The notes under the pieces: model-generated
What the model saw: the letters and a program-made list of their open reading frames with translations, nothing else
Told to the model about the DNA's origin: nothing
Databases searched by the model: none
Position numbers and translations under genes: made by a program
Source: Cloacimonetes bacterium UBA5284
GTDB lineage: Bacteria; Cloacimonadota; Cloacimonadia; Cloacimonadales; Cloacimonadaceae
Reading direction: 5' to 3'
Assembly: GCA_002410505.1 (NCBI GenBank)
Contig: DHSO01000019.1
Location: forward strand, 1-60,046
Length of the DNA stretch: 60,046 nucleotides
Shown: piece after piece, positions 33,987 to 42,480 of the stretch
Layout: every line of letters begins with the position of its first letter
Position numbering within the stretch: position 1 is the first letter of the stretch

Positions 33987-34699
33987 AAGCTCTACTGATA
34001 ATACCCACATACAATGAAGTGGAAAACATACAGCGCTTGCTGGATATCTTGCTGAAAGGCAATCAGGACTTGGAGATCCTGGTGCTGGATGATAATAGCC
34101 CGGACGGGACTGCCCGGGTGGTGAAAGAGATGATGGAGCAGGAAACCAGAATCCACTTAATTGAGCGTCCCGGCAAAATGGGTTTGGGTTCCGCCTATGT
34201 AACGGGCTTTAAATATGCCCTTCAAAAGGACTTTGAGTTCATCATGGAAATGGACGCGGATTTCTCTCATAATCCGGACGATGTGCCCCGGCTTTTGGAA
34301 GCGGCACAGAAATGTGACCTGGTGATAGGCTCTCGCTATTCAAACGGCGTAAATATCATCAATTGGCCCTTCAAACGGCTGTTGATCAGTTACTTTGCCT
34401 CAAAGTATGTGAGGATCATCACCTCCATGCCCATCAAAGACCCCACCGGCGGATTCAAGTGTTTCCGACGCAAGGTGTTGGAAAGCATCAATCTGGACAA
34501 AATCCTTTCCGATGGCTATGCTTTTCAGATTGAGATGAACTTCCGCGCCTGGGCCAAAGGATTCCGAATCAAGGAAGTGCCCATTGTCTTTACCGAACGG
34601 ATAAACGGTGTATCCAAAATGAGCCGGAACATAGTGTGGGAAGCCGCATGGATGGTGTGGCATCTGCAGATACGCAAAATGCTGGGCTCTTTACACTAG
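33983..34699 (+). CDS. Polyprenol-phosphate mannose synthase-like glycosyltransferase (GT2)
   Basis: The 238-residue GT2 enzyme shows LIIPTYNEVENI, DDNSPDGTA, GLGSAYVTGFKYAL and the metal motif MDADFSHNPDD, which are hallmarks of the DPM1 (dolichol/polyprenol-phosphate mannosyltransferase) group. There are no membrane helices, as in the short soluble DPM1 form. It moves a hexose from its nucleotide sugar to a lipid phosphate on the cytoplasmic face. The start overlaps the acyltransferase stop by 4 bp. Confidence 0.92.
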   Translation: MKALLIIPTYNEVENIQRLLDILLKGNQDLEILVLDDNSPDGTARVVKEMMEQETRIHLIERPGKMGLGSAYVTGFKYALQKDFEFIMEMDADFSHNPDDVPRLLEAAQKCDLVIGSRYSNGVNIINWPFKRLLISYFASKYVRIITSMPIKDPTGGFKCFRRKVLESINLDKILSDGYAFQIEMNFRAWAKGFRIKEVPIVFTERINGVSKMSRNIVWEAAWMVWHLQIRKMLGSLH

Positions 34700-34721
34700 G
34701 AGGTTCCCCATCAAAAGAATA

Positions 34722-35162
34722 TTGATAATACTGGCAATCGCGCTCTTGGCTTGTTCGCTGCCGGGTATCACCATACCCAGGGTCTATGTGCAAAAACTGG
34801 TCTTAGAAGACGGCAGCAATCCGATAGTGACAGCCGCTGAGAAGCAAAGCGCCAATGAATATCTCCTGCGCGCCTGGATGCATGCCAATCCCGATGAAGT
34901 GATCTCCACGCAAACGCATCCCATTCACACCATTACCATCAAAGAAGTGGGGGACGATATCAGGTATCCCAAGACCGTGATCGTGAACATCCAGCTGGGC
35001 AATTTCAAGCGCCAGTGGCAAGCAGGGGACATCATGCACATGGTGCTTACGCACAAAGCCAGCGGACAGACCAAAGGCTGGCAAATAACTATCCCGGAAG
35101 GAACTAACCTTATTAAATACCTGGATGAACCCCTCGTGATTCCTCCTTACGCAGATAAATAG
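34722..35162 (+). CDS. Unknown exported protein; start codon appears to be a mutated ATG
   Basis: The shortest standard start is TTG 34722, giving 146 residues that begin in the middle of a signal peptide (hydrophobic run IILAIALLACS). A perfect AGGAGG (34698-34703) sits 6 bp before an in-frame ATC at 34710, and translation from there gives x-K-R-I-L plus the hydrophobic run, a normal signal sequence. So the natural start is probably 34710, either as a rare ATC or as an ATG changed by mutation or sequencing error. Cys at the end of the run, followed by SLPG, is a weak lipobox. The mature part is beta-rich with no known domain. Confidence 0.6.
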   Translation: MIILAIALLACSLPGITIPRVYVQKLVLEDGSNPIVTAAEKQSANEYLLRAWMHANPDEVISTQTHPIHTITIKEVGDDIRYPKTVIVNIQLGNFKRQWQAGDIMHMVLTHKASGQTKGWQITIPEGTNLIKYLDEPLVIPPYADK

Positions 35163-35163
35163 T

Positions 35164-36180
35164 ATGCTGGAAAGAATAAACAATCCCACTCTGCAAACGG
35201 ACGAAACGGACTTTGACCGCGCCCTGAGGCCACGCACTTTGAGTGACTTCATCGGACAGGATCACATCAAAGAACAGCTGGATATCAGCATCCAGGCCGC
35301 CCGCTTGAGGTCTGAACCCCTGGATCACGTGCTCTTTTATGGCCCACCCGGTTTGGGAAAAACCACTCTGGCCTCGATCATCGCTCGCGAAATGGGGGTA
35401 GACATCACTGTATCCAGCGGTCCCGTTATCGAAAAGCCCTCGGATCTGGCAGGCATCCTCACCAATCTGGGTAAACAGGAAGCCTTGTTCATCGATGAAA
35501 TCCACCGCCTCTCCCATGTGATTGAAGAATACATCTATCCTGCCATGGAAGATTATGAGATGGAGATCATTCTGGACAGCGGACCCTCTTCCCGCACGCT
35601 GAAAATACCGATCGAGCCCTTCACTTTGATAGGGGCCACAACCCGGGCAGGATTGCTGACACCGCCGTTGAGAGACCGTTTTGGCATCGTGTTGAGATTG
35701 GATTATTACGACCAGGCGTCCATTGAGCGCATCATCAAACGCTCAGCTAAGCTTTTGAACATCCCCGCCGATGAAGAAGGGGTGAAAGAGCTGGCCCGTC
35801 GCAGCAGGGGAACCCCCCGTATCGCCAATCGTCTTTTACGCCGGGTGCGAGATTACGCCCAGATCAGGGGCGATGGCACCATCACGTTGGAGATAGCCCT
35901 TGCCGCGCTCACGATGCTGCAAGTGGATCACGCCGGCTTGGATGAGATGGATAAACGCATACTATCCACCATCATAGAAAACTACCGCGGCGGGCCTGTG
36001 GGCATCAAAACAATCGCCACTGCCATCGGTGAAGATGCGGGAACCATCGAAGAAATCTTTGAGCCATATCTGGTTCAACAAGGCTTTTTGGAGCGCACAA
36101 CCCAAGGCCGCAAGGTTACTTTCAAAGCCTATCGGCATCTGGGATTGAGTCCCATCGCGGAGCAAGCTGAGATCTTTTAG
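35164..36180 (+). CDS. ruvB: Holliday junction branch migration helicase RuvB
   Basis: The 338-residue AAA+ motor has N-terminal RPRTLSDFIGQDHIK, Walker A GPPGLGKTTLA (about 59-69), Walker B FIDEIHRLS (about 108-116), sensor-1 IGATTRAGLLT, the arginine finger region 'PLRDRFG' and a C-terminal winged helix (about 265-335). Neither ruvA nor ruvC is next to it. It lies among surface-glycan genes, separated from the upstream stop by one base. Confidence 0.97.
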   Translation: MLERINNPTLQTDETDFDRALRPRTLSDFIGQDHIKEQLDISIQAARLRSEPLDHVLFYGPPGLGKTTLASIIAREMGVDITVSSGPVIEKPSDLAGILTNLGKQEALFIDEIHRLSHVIEEYIYPAMEDYEMEIILDSGPSSRTLKIPIEPFTLIGATTRAGLLTPPLRDRFGIVLRLDYYDQASIERIIKRSAKLLNIPADEEGVKELARRSRGTPRIANRLLRRVRDYAQIRGDGTITLEIALAALTMLQVDHAGLDEMDKRILSTIIENYRGGPVGIKTIATAIGEDAGTIEEIFEPYLVQQGFLERTTQGRKVTFKAYRHLGLSPIAEQAEIF

Positions 36181-36186
36181 CGATAA

Positions 36187-37461
36187 ATGGGCTACAGTAA
36201 AAATATAGGTCACAACCTCTTCACACAAGCCCTGAAGATCATCTTTGGGGTTGTGACCGGCATAGTGGTGGCTCGTGCCTTGGGTCCCACCCGTCAGGGT
36301 TACGTAGCATACATCATCCTTATTTTCACACTCATTGGAAATTTCGGGCATCTGGGCATCACTTCCGCTGTGGCTTTCCATCAAAAACGCAGTGGCTTTG
36401 AACGAACGGCAATCTATAGCACCAACATGAACCTTTTGGCTTTGCTGGTCGTGTTTTACTTCGGCCTGGTAGTGCTGCTGAGATACTTTAACCTCGTGCT
36501 GTCAGACTACCAATGGCCGATGGTAATCGGCGGGCTGGTGCTGATGCTGTCCTATCTCTTCATCGGACATCATCAAGCTTGGCTTACCGGAGACGAACGC
36601 ATCATCCTGAACAATCAGATCGGCCTGATATCCTTCTTTTTGAAGAGTGGAGCAATAGTGCTGCTGTGGCTGTGGGGCATGCTTAACGTGAAGTCCTATT
36701 TCCTGATTACGGTGCTGGCTTTGCTTTTATGGTTCATTCTCATTCAGATCAAGCTAAAAGAAAACTATTTTGCTAGGATATCGGTGCCCATTTTAAAAGC
36801 CGAATTTGCCTATGGCAGCGTTTCCTGGGCCTCCGCCCTTTTTGCCTATTTGCACTACAGGGCAGATCAGATCATGATAAATAGCTATCTGGGCTCTAAA
36901 GAACTGGGAGTATATACCATAGCCGTCACTATCGCCGAACTGATGTTTTTGCTGCCCATATCCATCAACACGGCACTCACCGGCAGGCTGTACAACCTAC
37001 CTGAATCGGACAACGGCAGGGAGCTTTTGGCACGCACAAACCGCATCAGCTTCAGCATCTGCATCGCGCTATGCCTGATCGCGATTCCCGGTAGCTTGCT
37101 GATCCCATTGGTCTATGGAACAGACTACGCTCCGGCAACCGGATTGATGCTGGTACTACTGCCCGGTATACTCTTTGCCTGCATCCCCAAAGTAGTCTCG
37201 CCATGGTTTTTCAGTTCCGGACGCCCCAAAGTGCATCTACGCATCACTTTTGCCTGCCTGGTCCTTAATGTCATCTTAAACGCGATTTTCCTCCCCCTCT
37301 GGGGAAGCTTGGGTGCCGCACTGGCATCCAGCATCTCATATATGCTTTATGGTATCTACTATCTGGCAGTTCTAAAGCTAAACGAACGCTTTTCCTTGCG
37401 GGAACTGCTGCTGCCGGATAGTCAAGATCTGGCACTTTTCAGCAAATTGAGACGCAAATGA
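36187..37461 (+). CDS. Polysaccharide flippase (Wzx/MATE-like membrane protein)
   Basis: The 424-residue protein has about 12 hydrophobic helices and begins 'GYSKNIGHNLFTQALKIIFG', a typical start of the oligosaccharide flippase (Polysacc_synt) family. 'ALFAYLHYRADQIMINSYLG' in the middle is the characteristic substrate-channel helix with charged residues. It probably moves lipid-linked sugar units across the inner membrane. It overlaps the next gene by 4 bp. It is slightly shorter than most Wzx proteins but looks complete. Confidence 0.88.
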   Translation: MGYSKNIGHNLFTQALKIIFGVVTGIVVARALGPTRQGYVAYIILIFTLIGNFGHLGITSAVAFHQKRSGFERTAIYSTNMNLLALLVVFYFGLVVLLRYFNLVLSDYQWPMVIGGLVLMLSYLFIGHHQAWLTGDERIILNNQIGLISFFLKSGAIVLLWLWGMLNVKSYFLITVLALLLWFILIQIKLKENYFARISVPILKAEFAYGSVSWASALFAYLHYRADQIMINSYLGSKELGVYTIAVTIAELMFLLPISINTALTGRLYNLPESDNGRELLARTNRISFSICIALCLIAIPGSLLIPLVYGTDYAPATGLMLVLLPGILFACIPKVVSPWFFSSGRPKVHLRITFACLVLNVILNAIFLPLWGSLGAALASSISYMLYGIYYLAVLKLNERFSLRELLLPDSQDLALFSKLRRK

Positions 37462-39029
37462 TCCTCACAAAAAGCGACTGGATACACATCTCCAATGTCC
37501 ATTTTATCGGTTATATCTATGATGATGAAGGTAATATGGCAGATCAAAGTGAGATTGCCCAGCGCTTTGGCCCGGATAAAAGCATCTGCGATATCGAAGC
37601 AAACCTGAAAAACACAAACGGTTGTTTTGCCCTGGTGATTGAAGGCGCGGATTTTCTTCTCGCCGCCGTGGATCGCGTCCGCTCTATCCCCTTGTTTTGG
37701 GACCAGAACGGCATATTGGCAGATAGCAGCGAAGCATTGCACCATCTGGACATCGATACCCTCAAATCCGGTGAACCACTGATATTGGCAGAGTTTTTCT
37801 GCACGGGATATGTGTGTGGAGATCAGACCCTGGATCCCGGTGTCAGACAGATCCCTGCCGCTAATTACCTGGTCATAAAACGAGGCACAAAGCCAAGCCT
37901 GAAAAGATATTTCAGCTATTGTGCAAATCCCTCAGATGAACAGGACCCGCCCACATTGTGCAAAAAGCTGCACCGGGTTCACAAACAGGTAATCAACAGG
38001 CTGATACAGTCGCTTGAAGGTCGTCCGGCACTGATTCCTCTAAGCGGAGGTTACGATTCCCGCTTGATCGCGTATCTTTTGAAACGCGCCAATTATCCGC
38101 ATATTATCGCCTTCACCTACGACTCCCCAAAGGGCCCGGAAGCACTCATTTCAAAGAAAGTGGCGCATCATCTGCAAATACCGTGGCTCTGTCTGGAACA
38201 CAGCCGTGAAAGCTGGTATAAAGCCTATATCTCTGAAGAACGCAAGGCACACTATATATATGCCGTAAATGCAGTATCCAGCGCTCATATCCAAGATTGG
38301 CACGCTGTGCGGGATATGAAAGAGAAAAAACTGATCCCAGCCGACAGCGTTTTCATACCCGGTCATTCCGCGGATCTCCTGCAAGGTTCGCATCTGCCGG
38401 GACTGTACCTGAAACAAGAGCGTTTCAGCGATCTGGAACTGATAGAACAAATCAGACGGCAGCACTACAGTCTGTGGCAGAGCAATTTCGGAGAGTGGCA
38501 AGAGCTTTTCGCGCAAAGGATCCGTGAGACTATCGATATCCCCGAGAACATGAGCGCCCACGAAGCTTCTGGGCTGGCTCTGCGCTGGAATATCCGCGAG
38601 CGACAGGCAAAATTCATCGTTAATTCTGTGCGGGTATACGAAGACTTTGGCTATCAATGGCGTCTACCCTGGTGGGATAGCGAGATCATGGATTTCTGGG
38701 CCAAAGTGCCGCTTCAGCTAAGGGTAAATCGCCTGCTATGGCACATCTATCGCAAAAAATACCTGCCTGTCCCTTACCCGGCTTTTCGGGATTACAGCAT
38801 CCCGATTAGGGCGCGAAACAAGCTTTTACGCATCATGTTTGGCGAGATCATGGACCTCCGTTATGGACGCTTTGCCCAATATCGCAATCCCTTCCAATAT
38901 GCCTCAGAAAAAGTAGGTACTTTCATGCGGGAAGATCTTGTGTATCCGGATTTTGTGGATCCTCACCTGCCCATATTGCGCTGTAATATGAACGCGCTTC
39001 AAGCCCTGCGTGCAATCTACGAATTGTGA
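37458..39029 (+). CDS. Asparagine-synthase-like amidotransferase lacking the N-terminal cysteine
   Basis: The 523-residue protein has an N-terminal class II glutaminase-like domain (about 1-150) and an asparagine-synthetase ATP-PPi domain (about 170-520) with the P-loop PLSGGYDSR. The protein begins Met-Ile, not Met-Cys, so the cysteine needed to release ammonia from glutamine is absent. Such proteins often modify surface sugars with free ammonia or another amine. It is the last gene of the glycan cluster 33231-39029 and overlaps the flippase gene by 4 bp. Substrate unknown. Confidence 0.82.
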   Translation: MILTKSDWIHISNVHFIGYIYDDEGNMADQSEIAQRFGPDKSICDIEANLKNTNGCFALVIEGADFLLAAVDRVRSIPLFWDQNGILADSSEALHHLDIDTLKSGEPLILAEFFCTGYVCGDQTLDPGVRQIPAANYLVIKRGTKPSLKRYFSYCANPSDEQDPPTLCKKLHRVHKQVINRLIQSLEGRPALIPLSGGYDSRLIAYLLKRANYPHIIAFTYDSPKGPEALISKKVAHHLQIPWLCLEHSRESWYKAYISEERKAHYIYAVNAVSSAHIQDWHAVRDMKEKKLIPADSVFIPGHSADLLQGSHLPGLYLKQERFSDLELIEQIRRQHYSLWQSNFGEWQELFAQRIRETIDIPENMSAHEASGLALRWNIRERQAKFIVNSVRVYEDFGYQWRLPWWDSEIMDFWAKVPLQLRVNRLLWHIYRKKYLPVPYPAFRDYSIPIRARNKLLRIMFGEIMDLRYGRFAQYRNPFQYASEKVGTFMREDLVYPDFVDPHLPILRCNMNALQALRAIYEL

Positions 39030-39095
39030 AAATCCGGCTTTATATATAGGGATTACTACTCTTTTTGCCCCGGCTATGTAGACCCGAGCTATACT

Positions 39096-40580
39096 CTAGC
39101 CGAATCTGCCGTTTAGTCTGAGAGTAAGCGCAGTGTCTTGTGTGTCCGTCAAATCCTGATATAGCCTCGCCTCCAGACTAAGCCATTTCCATTGATAAGT
39201 GCCTTGCAGTTCGGCACGTACGGTGTTTTTGCCCAGCAGCTCATAGCCGGCATCGTTATCCTGATATATCATCATCTTGTAATTTGCACTGGAGCTGATG
39301 GCCAACCCGCCTTTGGCCTTGAAGGCAGGATGCTTGTAGCCAATGTATTGCGCCCAATATGAACCGCTGCGGAGGCTTGTTGTTTGCTCTTGATGGTGGT
39401 ATCGGGCTTTGACATGAATGTCCCAGTGTGAATTGAGTGTATATCGGCCATTAAGAGCGAAACGCCAGTGTTTGGGACGACTGTCCACGTATGTGCTATC
39501 TACCAGGCTGAGTATCTCTCTGTCTATCAGCTTGATATCGCCGGTCAGCATACTTTGAGAATCCCGGAAAGACAGTTTCATACTGCTGTGTGACAGCCAG
39601 GTTGGATCGGATACATCACCGCGACGATGGTTCAATACTGTGCCAAAAGCAATGTTCAGGGTTTTACAAAGATGATATCGAAGCTCTGCCCGCAGCTCTT
39701 CCCGGCAATCCAATGAACTGATCAACATTGCTTTGGCGGCATATGCCGGTCTTTGATAGCGCTTCAGCTTTGTGTAGGTCCACTTGTTTTGCACCTTGCC
39801 ATCGTTCATTTCCCACTCCGCTTTCACAGAGGGTTCATCATCCTGAAACACCAGCTCCGCCATTAGCCTGTGTTTGCTTGTGTGCAAACCAAGAAACGCG
39901 CTGGCTGCATTCAGCAAAGAATCCGTCTCCGCATTGCTAAAGCTTGTGTCATACTGTTGGTGATAGTACAAACCACCGGCACTGATCCACTGTGAATTGT
40001 AGTATAAGCCCAGAGCGCCGATTTGTTCCCTGCTCGTGTTCATATAATCCCGCTTACTTTTCGGCAATTGAGAGATGCGGCCTTCCTTTAGAATTACAGC
40101 CCGATCCACCTGTGATATTGAGCCCAAAATACCCAGTTTTCCCAACTGAAGATTTAGCCCCAGCCCGGTGGGAGCGTAGGTTTGGGGATTTGGGGGATTG
40201 AGCAATCCGATTGCATCAGGACCGCGATAGAGCAGCAATCCAGCGGCCCAAGCCGGCCTGAAACTACCGATCTGGGCTTTATCCCGAAACATCAGTTGCA
40301 GATTGCCGGCCGCAAAATCTTCCACCCGCAAGCCTCCCCGCACCTGCCAGCTCTGCTTTTTCAGATGCAAATAGCCGGTGGCATAATCGCTGTTAGCGCG
40401 GGATACCGAGATTCTGAAAGCGCTGCTGAAGGGTTCATAAGTTCTATAATATTCATCTGTTACAATCTCACCCAGCTCTTCCGGCAGCAACTCCGGAAAG
40501 CCTAGAAGTTCATCAGTAGGGCTTTGGGCAAAAACCACGCTGTATATTGCCAGAAAGATAATCCCAAGGACAGCTTTCAC
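39096..40580 (-). CDS. Outer-membrane beta-barrel protein of unknown function
   Basis: I start at GTG 40580, which overlaps the upstream stop by 4 bp (GTGA) and gives a clean signal peptide (VKAVLGIIFLAIYSVVFAQS). The open frame extends 25 codons further upstream without a signal sequence. The 494-residue mature part starts with 'FPELLPEELGEIV' and then has repeated amphipathic strands with Tyr/Trp ends up to a C-terminal 'LRLNGRFG', as in large barrels. No family is recognised. It is co-transcribed with the barrel-like gene upstream and the MalK-type ATPase. Confidence 0.65.
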   Translation of the reverse strand: MKAVLGIIFLAIYSVVFAQSPTDELLGFPELLPEELGEIVTDEYYRTYEPFSSAFRISVSRANSDYATGYLHLKKQSWQVRGGLRVEDFAAGNLQLMFRDKAQIGSFRPAWAAGLLLYRGPDAIGLLNPPNPQTYAPTGLGLNLQLGKLGILGSISQVDRAVILKEGRISQLPKSKRDYMNTSREQIGALGLYYNSQWISAGGLYYHQQYDTSFSNAETDSLLNAASAFLGLHTSKHRLMAELVFQDDEPSVKAEWEMNDGKVQNKWTYTKLKRYQRPAYAAKAMLISSLDCREELRAELRYHLCKTLNIAFGTVLNHRRGDVSDPTWLSHSSMKLSFRDSQSMLTGDIKLIDREILSLVDSTYVDSRPKHWRFALNGRYTLNSHWDIHVKARYHHQEQTTSLRSGSYWAQYIGYKHPAFKAKGGLAISSSANYKMMIYQDNDAGYELLGKNTVRAELQGTYQWKWLSLEARLYQDLTDTQDTALTLRLNGRFG

Positions 40581-41329
40581 CAATATATATCCAGCGAGAC
40601 GGCATGACCGGGATCCAGCGCGGTGTGACTGCGGATTGAATACATTATGCTCCACTTCCCCGGGTTTACCTGCAGACCCATCCCAAAGCGATTGGGATCG
40701 TTTTGCCAGGAGCCGTACAGAGTGATAAATCTGTGCAGATAGGCAGATACAGCTACGCGGTAATAATCCTTCTCATCCCTCTGGCTCACAAAGCCTATCG
40801 CCGCATCCAGATCTTCACCCAGCTTGCCTTTCAGGCTGTAGGCCACTTGCTGTATGGGGCTGTTGCTGCGCAATAGCTTCATTTCTGCTGCGTAATCACC
40901 GCTTTTGAGCGCAGCGCCCAGATCGTAGTACCAGGCGTATTCTCCGTCCTCATCCGCTACAGAATCGTAAACCATGTGTCCCGTAGCGCCAACAGACAAT
41001 CCCAAAACGCTAAAATGAGCGTTCAGATAAGGATTGTGTCTTGTGTAGTCTGCGTGATGAAGATAGCTATTGCCAATGCCGACATATAGATGGTTGAGCC
41101 GGATCGCGTTATGAAGGCCAAAGATGCTGATGTCCGGTGAGTTGAAGGGGCGATAATAGTTTGTACAAAAGCCGCTGAGATTCATCACCGGAGAGATCCT
41201 GTAATCTGCCACAGAATGCGATAGCAGGCTGAGTCCGGACAGGGCATTGGCCATGGCGGAATCTTCGTCTATCGATGCTGCCAGGGGTAGCACACACAGC
41301 AGCAGCATCCCCAGAAGGATGCGCTTCAT
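40577..41329 (-). CDS. PorV/PorQ-like small outer-membrane protein
   Basis: The 250-residue protein has a signal peptide (MKRILLGMLLLCVLPLAAS), then 'NALSGLSLLSHSVADYRISP' and many beta strands, ending aromatic (SLDIYW), as in outer-membrane barrels. It resembles the PorQ/UPF0164 type but lacks the clear GGA-NPA motif. It begins one base after the stop of the MalK-type ATPase gene. Function unknown. Confidence 0.6.
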   Translation of the reverse strand: MKRILLGMLLLCVLPLAASIDEDSAMANALSGLSLLSHSVADYRISPVMNLSGFCTNYYRPFNSPDISIFGLHNAIRLNHLYVGIGNSYLHHADYTRHNPYLNAHFSVLGLSVGATGHMVYDSVADEDGEYAWYYDLGAALKSGDYAAEMKLLRSNSPIQQVAYSLKGKLGEDLDAAIGFVSQRDEKDYYRVAVSAYLHRFITLYGSWQNDPNRFGMGLQVNPGKWSIMYSIRSHTALDPGHAVSLDIYW

Positions 41330-41330
41330 T

Positions 41331-42434
41331 TCAATATAGGGCGAGCTCGCTTTCGGGATCGAAGAAATGGGCTTTTACCATATCTACGGTAACCGGTAGT
41401 TCAGCGCCCACTTTGGGTAATTCTTTGGGGTCAAATCTGGCGACAAAGCTATATTGCTTGGTTTTGAGCACCACGTGAAACTCGTTGCCCAAAGGTTCTA
41501 CCAGATCACAAGTGGGTGTGAACTTTTGGGGATATTCGGCCATGCTGTCGTGCCGGGCGTCATAAATATCTTCGGGACGGATGCCCATGATGATGGCTTT
41601 GTTTTCGTATTCTTTCAGCTTTGCAGCTTGATCCATAGTGAGAGACAGCTGATAGTCTCCACTATCGAAGGCAAGAGTGCCGTCTTTTGCCACCAGACTG
41701 CCATTCACCATGTTTATGGCGGGACTGCCGATGAAACCGGCAACAAATACGTTTGCGGGATTGTTGTATATGTTTAAGGGACTGTCAATCTGGTGGATAA
41801 TGCCGTCTTTCATCACGACAATGCGATCTGCCATGGTCATGGCTTCCACCTGGTCGTGAGTTACATAGATCATAGTGTTTTCCAGGGTTTGATGCAACTT
41901 AACGATCTCCGCGCGCATCGCCACTCTCAGTTTAGCATCCAGGTTTGAGAGCGGTTCATCAAAGAGGAATACTTTGGGATTGCGCACGATGGCTCTGCCC
42001 AAAGCCACACGCTGGCGCTGGCCACCGGAGAGCTGTGCAGGTTTGCGTTTCAGCATGCTTTCGATGCCTAAAAGGCTGGCGGCATTATCTACTTTCTGCT
42101 TTATTTCTGCCTTGCTCTCGCCACGAAGTTTGAGAGCAAAGGCCATATTGTCGTACACCGTCATGTGGGGATAGAGAGCGTAGTTTTGAAACACCATGGC
42201 GATATCGCGGTCTTTGGGGGGTTTGGTATTTACCAGATTATCGCCGATAAAGATGTCTCCACTGGAGATTTCTTCCAAACCGGCAATCAGGCGCAACACA
42301 GTGGTTTTGCCGCATCCTGAGGGTCCTACCAGCACCACGAATTCCTTGTCTTCAGCTATGAAGCTCACGTCTTTCACGGCGTGGAAACCGTTATCATAAT
42401 ACTTGTTCAGATTCTTTACAACTATCTTTGCCAT
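41331..42434 (-). CDS. ugpC: MalK/UgpC-type ABC transporter ATPase
   Basis: The 367-residue ATPase has Walker A GPSGCGKTT (about 38-46), signature LSGGQRQRVALGRA (about 135-148), Walker B VFLFDEPLSNLD, the H-loop in YVTHDQVEAMT, and a C-terminal TOBE/MalK regulatory domain (about 240-367). This class energises sugar or glycerol-phosphate importers and is often shared between several. No permease or binding protein of that type is adjacent. AAGGAG precedes the ATG. Confidence 0.9.
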   Translation of the reverse strand: MAKIVVKNLNKYYDNGFHAVKDVSFIAEDKEFVVLVGPSGCGKTTVLRLIAGLEEISSGDIFIGDNLVNTKPPKDRDIAMVFQNYALYPHMTVYDNMAFALKLRGESKAEIKQKVDNAASLLGIESMLKRKPAQLSGGQRQRVALGRAIVRNPKVFLFDEPLSNLDAKLRVAMRAEIVKLHQTLENTMIYVTHDQVEAMTMADRIVVMKDGIIHQIDSPLNIYNNPANVFVAGFIGSPAINMVNGSLVAKDGTLAFDSGDYQLSLTMDQAAKLKEYENKAIIMGIRPEDIYDARHDSMAEYPQKFTPTCDLVEPLGNEFHVVLKTKQYSFVARFDPKELPKVGAELPVTVDMVKAHFFDPESELALY

Positions 42435-42480
42435 GGCATTCTCCTTATCAGGAAAAGAAATTTTGGTTATGTGTTAAATG

